From Streptomyces subrutilus (GTDB taxonomy: Bacteria > Actinomycetota > Actinomycetes > Streptomycetales > Streptomycetaceae): 64,000 nt of DNA. The stretch covers positions 3,784,501-3,848,500 of the forward strand of contig NZ_CP023701.1 in NCBI RefSeq assembly GCF_008704535.1. The letters run 5' to 3'. A program made the translations under genes and the position numbers. Positions 45,149 to 57,272 of the stretch are shown in pieces; the first letter of the stretch is position 1, and every line of letters starts with the position of its first letter. The notes beneath the pieces were generated by a model that did not search any database, was not told the origin of the DNA, and was given only the letters and a program-made list of their open reading frames with translations.

Positions 45149-46344
45149 ACGGGGACGGCGCCGCCTTCGCATTCCTGGAGAGCAACACCACCGGCACCGG
45201 GCGGGAGTTCTGCGCCGCCGCCCGGGCCCGGGGGATGCGGCCCGTCCTGCTGAGCCGGGATCCCGGCCGGTACCCGTACGCCGCGGCGGACGGCGTGGAC
45301 ACGGTCGTGCTGGACACCGCCGACCCGCAGGCCGTCCTGGAGGCCTGCACCCGGCTCGCACCGGCCGCCATCGCCTCCAGCTCCGAGTACTTCGTCGACC
45401 TGGCGGCCCGCCTGGCGGCCAAGCTGGGGCTGCCGGGCCCGGACGGCGACGCCGTCGCCCGCTGCCGCTCCAAGGACACCCAGCGCGCCGTGCACGCGGC
45501 CGCCGGGGTACCCGTCCCGGCCTTCGCGGCGGTCACCGGGGCCGCGGAGGCCGCACGGGCCGCCACCCGGATCGGCTTCCCGGTGGTCCTCAAGCCGGTC
45601 AGCGGCTCCGGCTCGGCCGGCGTACGGCTCTGCGCGGACCCGGAGGAGACCCGCGCGTGGGCGCGGCGGCTGCTGGCCGACGGCTCGGCCACCGTGCTCG
45701 TGGAGGAGGCCGTGCGCGGGCCCGAGTTCTCCGTGGAGACCTTCGACGGCACGGTGGTGGCGGTGGTGGCCAAGCACGTGGGCCCCGAGCCGTACTTCGT
45801 GGAGACCGGGCACGACGTGCCCGCCCCCGTCCCGCCCGCCACCGCCGAGGCGCTCGGCTCCACCGCCGTGCAGGCGGTCGCCGCCCTGGGCCTCGGCTAC
45901 GGGGCGGCCCACACCGAGCTGCGGCTCGGCCCCGCCGGGCCGGTGGTCATCGAGGTCAACCCGCGCCTGGCGGGCGGCATGATCCCGGTCGCCGTCCGGG
46001 CCGCGACCGGCGTCGACCTGGTCGACGCCGTCATCGCCCGGGCCGCCGGACAGCCCGCGGCCCCGCCCGGCCCGGCCGCCGGCCACGCCGCCGTCCGCTT
46101 CGTCCGGGTGGCCGCGGAGGGCCGGGTCACGGCCGTCGACGGCCTGGCCGACGCCGCCGCCGCCCCGGGGGTGGCCGCCGCGGCCGCCACCACCGCGGTC
46201 GGCCGCGAGGTGCGGGTGACGCACTCCTTCCAGGACCGCCTGGCCTGCGTGGTGGCCGCCGGCCCCGACCCCGCGACCGCGGCCCGCCGCGCCTCGGCGG
46301 CCGCCGCCCTGATCGACATCACCGTGGAGGACACCCCCCGATGA
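45145..46344 (+). CDS. ATP-grasp carboxylate-amine ligase
   Basis: 399-residue ATP-grasp enzyme expected to activate a carboxylate as acyl phosphate and join it to an amine. VLKPVSGSGSAGVRLC (about 150-165) is the glycine-rich ATP lid, VEEAVRGPEFSVETF the central strand pair, and VIEVNPRLAGG (about 270) the metal-binding Glu-X-Asn. The N-terminal pre-grasp domain is carbamoyl-phosphate-synthase/biotin-carboxylase-like. ATG 45145 overlaps the lyase stop. Related ligases accompany the PLP and lyase genes in diaminobutyrate clusters as I recall them; forming a protecting amide or dipeptide on the diamino acid is one possibility. Confidence 0.85.
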   Translation: MNGDGAAFAFLESNTTGTGREFCAAARARGMRPVLLSRDPGRYPYAAADGVDTVVLDTADPQAVLEACTRLAPAAIASSSEYFVDLAARLAAKLGLPGPDGDAVARCRSKDTQRAVHAAAGVPVPAFAAVTGAAEAARAATRIGFPVVLKPVSGSGSAGVRLCADPEETRAWARRLLADGSATVLVEEAVRGPEFSVETFDGTVVAVVAKHVGPEPYFVETGHDVPAPVPPATAEALGSTAVQAVAALGLGYGAAHTELRLGPAGPVVIEVNPRLAGGMIPVAVRAATGVDLVDAVIARAAGQPAAPPGPAAGHAAVRFVRVAAEGRVTAVDGLADAAAAPGVAAAAATTAVGREVRVTHSFQDRLACVVAAGPDPATAARRASAAAALIDITVEDTPR

Positions 46345-46600
46345 AAGGCGCCCCGCCCCCGACGAACCCCACCGCCCCGCACCCCCCGCCCCCGGCACCC
46401 CCTTCACCCCCACGACCGCCCGACCCGCACCCACCCCGGCAGCCCCCGCACCGACCCCCACCCGCAGCACCCGCCCACTGCCCGGCACCGGCACGCACGA
46501 GCCCGCCCTCGACACCCCCTTCACGCCCACAACGGCCCCGGCCGCACCCACCCCGGCAGCCCCGGCGCCGAAGCCCGGCGCGCGGGGAGGCCCGGCCACG
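46343..46600 (+). repeat. Pro/Ala/Thr-rich stretch with a 19-residue direct repeat, in frame with the A-T-TE gene
   Basis: Between the ATP-grasp stop and GTG 46601 the A-T-TE frame stays open and encodes two near-identical units, TPFTPTTARPAPTPAAPAP (46397-46453) and TPFTPTTAPAAPTPAAPAP (46514-46570), 39 codons apart. No ATG, GTG or TTG occurs in this frame, while ATG 46341 (ATGA overlap with the ATP-grasp stop) is in another frame that closes at 46712. This suggests the linker is translated and that a one-base indel or frameshift near 46390-46410 separates it from its true start. Confidence 0.5.
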
Positions 46601-50043
<3,443 letters not shown>

Positions 50044-50047
<4 letters not shown>

Positions 50048-50979
50048 GCACGACCCAGACGGCAGCGCCGGTCAGCCCGGCGCCCGTACCCGCCACCGGC
50101 TACCGGAAGGTGGCCGCGACCGGCGTCAGCACGGCCTTCGGCACCTTCGGCGAACTGCTCCAGGGCGTCCTGCCCGAGGAGGACGGCAACTTCCTGGTGA
50201 CGCTGCCGGTGGCCCGCTGGTCCATGGCCCGGTTCGAGATCCGGCCGGACGGGCCGGGGCTGGAGGTGTGGCCGCCGCACAAGAAGAAGGCGCTGCGGCT
50301 CACCGGCATGATCCTGGAGGACGAGGGGCTGGCCCCCGTCGGCCTGCTGCGGATCGACAGCACCCTGCCCGAGGGCAAGGGACTGGCCAGCTCCTCGGCC
50401 GACCTGGTGGCCACCGCCCGCGCCGTGGCCAACGCGCTCGGCATCCCGATGCCGCCGCGCCGGATCGAGCGCTACCTGGCCCGGATCGAACCCACCGACG
50501 GGGTCCTCTACCCGTCCGTGGTCGCCTTCCACCACCGCAGCGTCCGGCTGCGCGCCCGGCTGGGCTCCCTGCCGTCGATGGCGGTGGTCGGCGCGGACGA
50601 GGGCGGCGCGGTGGACACCGTCGCCTTCAACGCCATCCCCAAGCCGTTCACGGACGCCGACCGGCGCGAGTACGCCCGGCTCCTGGACCGGATCACCGGC
50701 GCGGTCGCCGCCCGCGACCTGGCCGAGGTGGGCCGGGTCGCCACCGCCAGCGCCCGGATGAACCAGGTGCTGCGCCACAAGTGGTCCCTGGAGCCGATGA
50801 CCGCCATCTGCGAGGAGGTCGGCGGCCTGGGCGTGGTCGTCGGCCACAGCGGCACCACGCTGGGCATCCTGATGGACACCGACGCCCCCGACTGCCCCGC
50901 CCGGCTCGCCGTGGCGGCCCAGCTGTGCCGGGAACTCGTCGGCAACGTGACGGTCTACCGCACCCTCAGCTTCGACTGA
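50044..50979 (+). CDS. GHMP-family kinase, L-threonine kinase (PduX)-like
   Basis: 311-residue small-molecule kinase. The GHMP ATP loop is LPEGKGLASSSADLVATAR (about 113-131), with an N-terminal GTFGELLQG block and a C-terminal GVVVGHSGTTLGIL block, all as in PduX-type L-threonine kinases that make O-phospho-L-threonine for cobalamin. No cobalamin genes are near. In this operon the phosphothreonine would instead be the leaving-group substrate for the PLP enzyme at 42591-43667, giving a 2,3-diaminobutyrate skeleton (inference). ATG 50044 overlaps the A-T-TE stop. This is the last gene of the cluster on this side; a strong terminator follows at 18 nt. Confidence 0.87.
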
Positions 50980-50996
50980 TCCGCCCACCGGGAGCA

Positions 50997-51036
50997 CGGC
51001 CCCCGGGACGAGCGACTACGCTCGTCCCGGGGGCCG
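50997..51036 (+). terminator. Strong terminator closing the biosynthetic cluster
   Basis: Bases 50997-51014 pair perfectly with 51019-51036 (18 bp) around a 4-nt loop, 18 nt after the kinase stop. It marks the likely right edge of the cluster. Confidence 0.9.
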
Positions 51037-51088
51037 TTGCGCGTGCGGCGAGGACATCGCCCCCGCTCCGCTTCGGGCCATCCCCGTT

Positions 51089-51106
51089 GTCCACCAGTCG
51101 GTGGAC
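51089..51106. promoter_or_regulatory. Perfect dyad operator before the MMPL gene
   Basis: GTCCACC and GGTGGAC flank AGTC (7-bp arms, 4-bp centre), about 50 bp before the transporter start. It is followed by GTCATACCT (51136-51144), a possible -10 region that would give a very short or absent leader. It is suitable for a dimeric regulator such as a TetR or NarL-type protein. Confidence 0.5.
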
Positions 51107-51156
51107 CCAAGGTTCAACCGGTCGAGCCTGTCGCTGTCATACCTGCTCCGACCAGC

Positions 51157-53379
51157 ATGTATCCCATGACGAACCCCACTGTACGCATGGCCCGATGGAG
51201 TGCCCGCAACCCCTGGCGGGCCATCACCGGCTGGCTCCTCTTCGTCGTCCTCTGCCTGGGGGCCGGGATCGCGATCGGGTCCAACCCCGCGGCCAGCGAG
51301 GACTTCCGGATCGGCGAGGCCGGCCGCGCCGAGGCCATCGCGGCCGAGGGCGGCCTCCAGCTGAAGCCCACCGAACGGGTGCTGATCCACGCGAAGCCCG
51401 GTGGCGGCGCCTTCGACCGCCCGTCGGCCGAGGCCGCCGCCCGCGACGTCGCCGCCCGGATGTCCGCGCTCCCCGAGGTCTCCGCGGTGGGGGAGCCGGT
51501 GCCCGCCTCGGACGGCTCCGCGCTCCGCGTGGACGTCACCATGAAGGGCGCCGAGTTCGACGCCAAGAAGCACGTGGACGCCCTCCTCGCGCAGACCGCC
51601 GCCGTCCAGGAGGCCTACCCCGGCCTGTGGGTGGAGGAGGTCGGCTCCCCCTCCATCAGCAAGGGCGTCGACGGGCTCCGCGGCGACGACCTGGCCCGCA
51701 CCGAGGTCATCGCCCTCCCCGTCACGCTGATCACCCTGCTGATCGTCTTCAGCTCCATCGCCATGGCCCTGGTCCCGCTGCTGCTGGCCCTCTCCTCGAT
51801 CATCGCCGCGGTCGGCCTGTCCATGCTCGCCTCGCACGTCTTCCCGGACGCCGGCGTCGGCACCAACGTGATCCTGCTGATCGGCCTGGCCGTGGGCGTG
51901 GACTACACGCTCTTCTACCTCAAGCGGGAACGCGAGGAGCGGGCCCGGGCCGGCGGCCGGCTCAGCCCGCAGGCCGTCGTCGAACTGGCCGCCGCCACCT
52001 CCGGCCGCGCGGTCGTCGTCTCCGGCCTGGCCGTCGCCGTCTCCAGCGCCACCCTGTTCCTCGCCGACGACGTGATCTTCTCGTCCATCGCCACCGGCGC
52101 CATCGTCGTCACCCTGGTCGCCGTCCTCAGCTCGCTCACCGTGCTCCCCGCCCTGCTCGCCAAGCTCGGCGAGCGCGCCGACCGCCGCCGGGTCCGCAAG
52201 GAGGCCCGCGCCGCCGCCCGGGGCCGCACCCCGGACGTCAAGCAGCCGAAGACCGGCACCGGCCGCATCACCGCCGCCGTACTGCGACCCACCACCAGGC
52301 ACCCCGTCGCCACCCTGACCGTCGCCACCCTCGCGATGGTCGCCCTCGCCCTGCCCGTGCTGAACCTGAACCTCACCGAGATGGGCCGCGACACCCACTC
52401 GCGCTCCATCCCCGCCATGCAGACCTACGACCGCGCCATGGCCGCGTACCCCGAGCTCAACTCCACCCACCAGGTCCTCGTCAAGGCCGACGCCGACCGC
52501 CGCGACGAAGTGGCCGCGGCCCTCACCGCCCTCGCCGACCGCGCCGCCGCCGATGACCCCGCCATCAGCGGCCGGCCGGTCCTGCGCACCTCCCCCGACG
52601 GCCGGATCAGCATGCTGGAGATGGCGGTCCGCCACCCCGTCGGCAGCGTCGAGGCCCACACCTCCCTGAAGAAGCTGCGCACCGAGCTCATCCCCGCCAC
52701 CGCCGGCGCGCTCACCGGCGTCGAGACCGCCGTCACCGGCGACGTCGCCCGCAACGCCGACTACCCCGCGCACCAGAAGCAGAAGCTGCCGCTGATCATC
52801 GGCGCGCTGCTGCTGGTCACCTTCGCGATGACCGTCTACGCCTTCCGCTCCCTCGTCCTGGGCCTGATCGGCATCGTCCTCAACCTGCTCTCCGCCTTCG
52901 CCTCGCTCGGCCTGCTGGTGCTCGTCTTCCAGAACGAATGGGCCGAGGGCGTCCTCGACTTCGACTCCACCGGCTCCATCGGCGCCCGGGTCCCGCTCTT
53001 CCTCTTCGTGATCCTCTTCGGGCTCTCGATGGACTACCAGGTCTTCGTGATCAGCCGCATCCGCGAGGCCGCCATGAACGGCACCCCGACCCGCCAGGCC
53101 GTCCTGGACGGCATCGGCAGCTCCGCCGGCGTCGTCACCAGTGCCGCCGTCGTCATGGTCACCGTCTTCGCCAGCTTCGCCGCACTGCACCTGATCGAGA
53201 TGAAGCAGATCGGCTTCAGCCTCGCGGCGGCCGTCCTGCTGGACGCCTTCGTCATCCGCATCCTGATCCTCCCCTCGCTGATGCTGCTCCTCGGCGAGTG
53301 GAACTGGTGGCCGTCGCGCGGCATGCGCCGGGCGGGCGTCCGCGCTTCAACGGAACGTCAGCCGGCGAACGTAGGCTGA
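51157..53379 (+). CDS. MMPL-family (RND) transporter
   Basis: 740-residue membrane exporter with two repeats of an extracytoplasmic loop and a membrane bundle. An N-terminal membrane helix (about 22-42) is followed by a soluble region to about 185, five to six helices, a cytoplasmic stretch, a second soluble region and the last bundle. The paired proton-relay motifs GVDYTLFYLKRERE (about 248) and SMDYQVFVISRIRE (about 625) are the MmpL/ActII-3 signature. ATG 51157 is weakly supported, with ATG 51166 an alternative; neither has a strong ribosome site. It lies just outside the cluster terminator and 4 nt before a two-component system, so it may be an envelope-stress or self-resistance pump. Confidence 0.88.
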   Translation: MYPMTNPTVRMARWSARNPWRAITGWLLFVVLCLGAGIAIGSNPAASEDFRIGEAGRAEAIAAEGGLQLKPTERVLIHAKPGGGAFDRPSAEAAARDVAARMSALPEVSAVGEPVPASDGSALRVDVTMKGAEFDAKKHVDALLAQTAAVQEAYPGLWVEEVGSPSISKGVDGLRGDDLARTEVIALPVTLITLLIVFSSIAMALVPLLLALSSIIAAVGLSMLASHVFPDAGVGTNVILLIGLAVGVDYTLFYLKREREERARAGGRLSPQAVVELAAATSGRAVVVSGLAVAVSSATLFLADDVIFSSIATGAIVVTLVAVLSSLTVLPALLAKLGERADRRRVRKEARAAARGRTPDVKQPKTGTGRITAAVLRPTTRHPVATLTVATLAMVALALPVLNLNLTEMGRDTHSRSIPAMQTYDRAMAAYPELNSTHQVLVKADADRRDEVAAALTALADRAAADDPAISGRPVLRTSPDGRISMLEMAVRHPVGSVEAHTSLKKLRTELIPATAGALTGVETAVTGDVARNADYPAHQKQKLPLIIGALLLVTFAMTVYAFRSLVLGLIGIVLNLLSAFASLGLLVLVFQNEWAEGVLDFDSTGSIGARVPLFLFVILFGLSMDYQVFVISRIREAAMNGTPTRQAVLDGIGSSAGVVTSAAVVMVTVFASFAALHLIEMKQIGFSLAAAVLLDAFVIRILILPSLMLLLGEWNWWPSRGMRRAGVRASTERQPANVG

Positions 53380-53383
53380 CCGC

Positions 53384-54562
53384 ATGAGCGAACGGCCGCA
53401 CCCCACCGACCGGTTGACCGTCCAGAAGTTCCACAGCTGGTACACCGCGGCCTGGGTGCTCCTCGGCCTGATCCCCTCGGTCATCGGGGTGGAGAACGAC
53501 TCGGGAGCACCCAAGTGGGGGGCCCTGGCCCTGCTGGCGGTCCTCGCCTCCTGTTACACGGCCGTCCGCCGGTTCCCGGACAACCCCGTCCTGCGGCCCC
53601 AGGCGTACCTGGCCCTGCTGGCCCTCGGCCTGGGGGCCATGGGCGGGCTCCCGGGCGGCGGGGCGGCCCTGTTCATCGTCTCCCTCCCGCAGTTCTGGCT
53701 CTTCGCCACCGCCGCCCGCTCGGCGATCGTCCTCAGCGGCGCGGCCGCCGCGGCCACCGTCGTCGGCAGCACCCTGCGCAGCGGCGAATCCCTGACCGGC
53801 AACGTGGTCTTCGTCTTCATCGGGTACGCCGCCTCGGTCCTGACCGGTCTGCTGATCCACCGCCTCGTGGCCGACGGGGACGCCCGCGCCGGACTGCTGG
53901 GCGCCGAACTGGAGAGCGCGCAGGCCCGGCTGGCCGAGGCGCACCGGCAGCAGGGCGCGGCCGACGAGCGGGAGCGCATCGCCCGGGAGATCCACGACAC
54001 CCTCGCCCAGGGCTTCGCCTCCATCATCGTGCTGGCGGAAGCGGCCCGCTCCACCGTCACCTCGGACCCGGAGCGCACCGCCCAGCAACTGGTCTCCATC
54101 GAGCAGACCGCCCGGGAGAACTTCGCCGAGGCCCGCGTGCTCGTCGGCTCCGCACCGGAGAGCGGACTGGCCCCCGGCTCGGTGGCGGTCACCCTGCGCC
54201 GGACCCTGGACCGGTTCACCCAGGACACCGGCCTGACCGTCGAGGCGGAACTGCCGCCGGACGTGGCGTGCGACCAGCAGACCCGCATCGCCCTGCTGCG
54301 CTGCACCCAGGAGTCGCTGGCCAACGTCCGCAAGCACGCCCGCGCCACCACGGTCGGGGTCGTCCTCACCCAGTACCCGCACGCCATCGAGCTGGAGATC
54401 ACCGACGACGGAAACGGCTTCGTCGTCGAGGACTCCCGCGGCTTCGGCCTCGACGGCATGCGCAAGCGCCTCGCCGAACTGGACGGCGACCTCACCGTGA
54501 CCAGCTCGCTCGGGGACGGCACCCGCATCCTCGCCACGATCCACACGAACGGACAGCCCTGA
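53384..54562 (+). CDS. NarL-type sensor histidine kinase
   Basis: 392-residue membrane kinase. About five hydrophobic segments occupy residues 20-165; a short coiled region leads to the HisKA_3 box ERIAREIHDTLAQGF, whose His (about 204) is the phosphoacceptor. The ATPase part has the N-box ESLANVRKHA and the glycine motifs DDGNGF and GFGLDGMRKRL. There is no large extracytoplasmic sensor, so the membrane domain itself probably senses. The start lies 4 nt after the transporter stop and the response regulator begins 1 nt after the kinase stop, so the three form one operon. This is the architecture of DesK/LiaS-like stress kinases. Confidence 0.9.
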   Translation: MSERPHPTDRLTVQKFHSWYTAAWVLLGLIPSVIGVENDSGAPKWGALALLAVLASCYTAVRRFPDNPVLRPQAYLALLALGLGAMGGLPGGGAALFIVSLPQFWLFATAARSAIVLSGAAAAATVVGSTLRSGESLTGNVVFVFIGYAASVLTGLLIHRLVADGDARAGLLGAELESAQARLAEAHRQQGAADERERIAREIHDTLAQGFASIIVLAEAARSTVTSDPERTAQQLVSIEQTARENFAEARVLVGSAPESGLAPGSVAVTLRRTLDRFTQDTGLTVEAELPPDVACDQQTRIALLRCTQESLANVRKHARATTVGVVLTQYPHAIELEITDDGNGFVVEDSRGFGLDGMRKRLAELDGDLTVTSSLGDGTRILATIHTNGQP

Positions 54563-54563
54563 G

Positions 54564-55244
54564 ATGAAGACGACGCCCGACACCGACCCGGCCGCCGGGA
54601 ACGGCGAACGCATCCGGGTCATCGTGGTGGACGACCACACGGTCATGCGGGCCGGGGTCGTCGCCCTCCTCGCCCCCGAGCCCACCCTCACCATCGTGGG
54701 CGAGGCCGACAACGGCCGGGAGGCCGTCGCCCTCGTCGAGGCCCTGCGGCCCGACGTGGCCCTGATCGACCTGCGGATGCCCGTGATGGACGGGGTCGCG
54801 GCCACCGCCGCCGTCGTGGCCGGACCGGCCGCGACCCGCGTGCTCATCCTCACCACCTACGACACGGACGTGGAGATCGAGCGGGCCGTCGAAGCCGGTG
54901 CGATCGGCTACCTGCTGAAGGACACCACCCGCGAACAGCTCGTGAGCGCCATCCACTCGGCGGCCCGCGGCGAGACCGTCCTGGCCCCGCGGGTGGCCGA
55001 GCGGCTGGTGGCCCGGATGCGGCAGCCGGCCCCGGTGGCCCTGACCGCCCGCGAACTGGACGTCCTGAGCGCGGTGGCGGACGGCCTGTCCAACTCCGAC
55101 ATCGGCCGGCGCCTGGTCATCGCCGAGGCCACGGTCAAGACCCACCTGCTGCGGGTCTTCGCCAAGCTGGACGTCAGCGACCGCACCCACGCCGTCGTCA
55201 CCGCCATGGAACGGGGCCTCCTGGTCCGCCGCGAACGCGACTGA
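54564..55244 (+). CDS. NarL/LuxR-family response regulator
   Basis: 226-residue regulator. Receiver domain (about 15-135) has the acidic pair VVDDH, phosphoacceptor Asp in VALIDLRMP (about 68) and the Lys in YLLKDT. The C-terminal LuxR-type helix-turn-helix is LTARELDVLSAVADGLSN...VKTHLLRVFAKLDV. It is the cognate partner of the kinase immediately upstream and may act on the dyad at 51089-51106 before the transporter gene, although NarL sites are often less perfect palindromes. The 173 bp after the stop hold no gene, only the hairpin next to the tRNA. Confidence 0.92.
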   Translation: MKTTPDTDPAAGNGERIRVIVVDDHTVMRAGVVALLAPEPTLTIVGEADNGREAVALVEALRPDVALIDLRMPVMDGVAATAAVVAGPAATRVLILTTYDTDVEIERAVEAGAIGYLLKDTTREQLVSAIHSAARGETVLAPRVAERLVARMRQPAPVALTARELDVLSAVADGLSNSDIGRRLVIAEATVKTHLLRVFAKLDVSDRTHAVVTAMERGLLVRRERD

Positions 55245-55371
55245 CGCGGCAGCCGGCCACCCGCCCCGGCCCGGCCGCACCCGCCCGGGCCGGAGGGACA
55301 CGCGTCACACCGGAGCACGGCATCCGACGAGACACAGCCCACACCGGGACGCCGCACGCACCGGGACAACA

Positions 55372-55411
55372 CGAAACGGCCGCCACCGCTTTCGCGATGA
55401 CGACCGTTTCG
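55372..55411 (-). terminator. Hairpin downstream of tRNA-Leu
   Basis: CGAAACGG (55372-55379) pairs with CCGTTTCG (55404-55411). It lies 6 nt past the tRNA 3' end on the minus strand and could also stop plus-strand transcription from the response regulator gene. Confidence 0.5.
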
Positions 55412-55417
55412 TCGATG

Positions 55418-55500
55418 TGGGCGAGGGGGGATTTGAACCCCCACGTCCCGAAGGACACTGGCACCTGAAGCCAGCGCGTCTGCCGTTCCGCCACTCGCCC
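55418..55500 (-). tRNA. tRNA-Leu (anticodon CAG)
   Basis: 83-nt class II tRNA on the minus strand. The 7-bp acceptor GGGCGAG/CTCGCCC, anticodon stem CTGGC/GCCAG with loop TTCAGGT, a long variable arm closed by TTCG, and the T-arm GGGGG-TTCAAAT-CCCCC are all present. The discriminator base is A and CCA is not encoded. It reads CUG, a dominant Leu codon at this GC content. No integrase or duplicated 3' end was seen, so there is no sign of an element integrated here. Confidence 0.95.
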
Positions 55501-55792
55501 GAGCGGCTACCAGTGGATCTTCCCTTTCGGGCCGTTCCCCTGGCGACGTCGAAAGATTAGCACGTGGACCGGGGTGGATTCACATCGCTTTCCCGGCGCC
55601 CCCGCACGCCGCCGGAGACCGCCCCTCCCGCACTCCGCTCCCGGTGCGGGACACTGTGCGTGGAGCGCCCCTACGATCGCTTGTGAGGACCAACACTCCT
55701 CCACACAGGACCGATGGGGAACCAGCCGAATCCGCCGCGCGTGGATACGATCAGTAAGCAGTACAGGGCGACAACGACGGAGGAGGTGCCCC
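55501..55792. promoter_or_regulatory. Intergenic region before fhaA
   Basis: 292 bp between tRNA-Leu and fhaA, without a credible gene. Two TACGAT hexamers (55672-55677 and 55746-55751) are candidate -10 boxes for the rightward operon; the second would place the start about 35 nt before the fhaA ATG. No clear -35 was identified. Confidence 0.35.
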
Positions 55793-56617
55793 ATGGGAGT
55801 TCTGAAGCGGTTCGAGCAGCGACTCGAAGGTCTGGTGAACGGCACCTTCGCCAAAGTCTTCAAGTCCGAGGTCCAGCCGGTCGAGATCGCCGGCGCCCTC
55901 CAGCGCGAGTGCGACAACAACGCCACCATCTGGAACCGCGAGCGGACCGTCGTCCCGAACGACTTCATCGTGGAGCTCAGCGCCGGCGACTACGACCGCC
56001 TGAGCCCCTACTCCGGGCAGCTCGGCGACGAGCTCGCGGGCCTCGTCCGCGACTACGCCAAGCAGCAGCGCTACAGCTTCATGGGCCCGATCAAGGTCCA
56101 CCTGGAGAAGGCCGACGACCTGGACACCGGTCTCTACCGGGTCCGCAGCCGTACGCTCGCCTCCAGCACCTCGCAGGCCCCCCAGGCCGGCGGCCAGCCG
56201 GACCGGGAGCAGGCGCAGGGCGGATACGGGTACCCCCCGGCCGCCGCCCCGCCCATGCCCGCCGGGCCGCCCCCCGGCGGCGCCGGACGACGGCCCGCTC
56301 CCGGCGGACCGGCACCCGCGGCCTCCGCGGGCGGCTCCCGGCGCCACTGGATCGAGATCAACGGCACCCGCCACCAGATCTCGCACGCCACGCTCGTACT
56401 CGGCCGAAGCACGGAAGCCGACGTGCGGATCGACGACCCCGGCGTCTCGCGCCGGCACTGTGAGATCCGGACCGGAACGCCCTCGACGATCCAGGATCTA
56501 GGGTCCACCAACGGCATCGTGGTGGACGGGCAGCACACCACCCGCGCTACGCTCCGCGACGGCTCGCGGATCGTCGTGGGCAGCACCACCATCATTTACC
56601 GGCAAGCCGAAGGGTGA
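55793..56617 (+). CDS. fhaA: FHA-domain protein FhaA
   Basis: 274-residue cytoplasmic phosphothreonine-binding adaptor. The N-terminal DUF3662 domain (about 1-115, MGVLKRFEQRLEGLVNGTF) is joined by a Gly/Pro/Ala-rich linker (about 125-180) to a C-terminal FHA domain with LGRSTEADVRIDD, SRRHCEI and DLGSTNGIVVDG. ATG 55793 has a strong AGGAGGTG site 6 nt upstream; a longer upstream frame is not supported. It is first in the conserved actinobacterial operon with fhaB, pstP, rodA, pbpA and pknB, and in mycobacteria it binds phosphorylated targets of the kinase to tune peptidoglycan synthesis. Confidence 0.95.
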   Translation: MGVLKRFEQRLEGLVNGTFAKVFKSEVQPVEIAGALQRECDNNATIWNRERTVVPNDFIVELSAGDYDRLSPYSGQLGDELAGLVRDYAKQQRYSFMGPIKVHLEKADDLDTGLYRVRSRTLASSTSQAPQAGGQPDREQAQGGYGYPPAAAPPMPAGPPPGGAGRRPAPGGPAPAASAGGSRRHWIEINGTRHQISHATLVLGRSTEADVRIDDPGVSRRHCEIRTGTPSTIQDLGSTNGIVVDGQHTTRATLRDGSRIVVGSTTIIYRQAEG

Positions 56618-56627
56618 AGCGGGGGCA

Positions 56628-57128
56628 ATGTCAGAGCTGACCCTGACGGTCATGCGGTTGGGTTTCCTAGCCGTTCTGTGGCTGTTCGTCATCGTGGCCG
56701 TCCAGGTCATCCGCAGCGATCTCTTCGGTACGAGGGTGACCCAGCGCGGCTCGCGCCGCGGCGGTGCCACCGGCGCCCCGCAGCAGCAGGCCGGCCGCCA
56801 GGCCGCCCCGCCGCAGCAGCGCCAGCGCCGTGGTGCGCCGACCAAGCTCGTCGTCTCCGAGGGCACCCTCACGGGCACCACGGTGGCCCTCGCGGGCCAG
56901 ACGATCACGCTGGGCCGCGCCCACGACTCCACGATCGTGCTGGACGACGACTACGCGTCCAGCCGCCATGCCAGGATCTACCCCGACCGTGACGGCCAGT
57001 GGATCGTCGAGGATCTCGGGTCCACCAACGGCACGTATCTCGACCGGACCCGGCTGACCACCCCGACGCCCATTCCGCCGGGCGCCCCGATCCGCATCGG
57101 CAAGACCGTCATCGAGCTGCGGAAGTAG
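56628..57128 (+). CDS. fhaB: Membrane-anchored FHA-domain protein FhaB
   Basis: 166 residues: one N-terminal membrane helix (about 10-30), a Gln/Arg/Gly-rich linker, and an FHA domain (about 75-166) with LGRAHDSTIVLDDDYASSRH, given here in part, and DLGSTNGTYLDR. It binds phosphothreonine and in mycobacteria (FipA/FhaB) links the kinase to septal proteins. It starts 10 nt after fhaA. A short GAGCGAGCG-type simple repeat (about 57138-57163) follows before pstP. Confidence 0.94.
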   Translation: MSELTLTVMRLGFLAVLWLFVIVAVQVIRSDLFGTRVTQRGSRRGGATGAPQQQAGRQAAPPQQRQRRGAPTKLVVSEGTLTGTTVALAGQTITLGRAHDSTIVLDDDYASSRHARIYPDRDGQWIVEDLGSTNGTYLDRTRLTTPTPIPPGAPIRIGKTVIELRK

Positions 57129-57272
57129 TACGAGAATGAGCGAGCGGAGCGAGCGAGCGGCGGCGATCCGTCCCACTGGGGACACGGACCCGAGCGCGCT
57201 CCCGACCGGAGGGTGGGCAGTGTGGCTCGAGACCGGTTGCACCCGGAGGCAGCGTCGACAGGGCAGGTGCGC

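Noticed and set aside
55418..55500. tRNA-Leu as an integration site for a mobile element carrying the cluster
   Set aside because: No integrase, excisionase or repeated tRNA 3' sequence was seen, and about 4 kb of transporter and two-component genes separate the tRNA from the cluster edge.
57135..57165. GAGCGAGCG-type short repeat before pstP as a CRISPR or regulatory repeat
   Set aside because: A simple low-complexity run of under 30 bp without spacers; no evidence for function.
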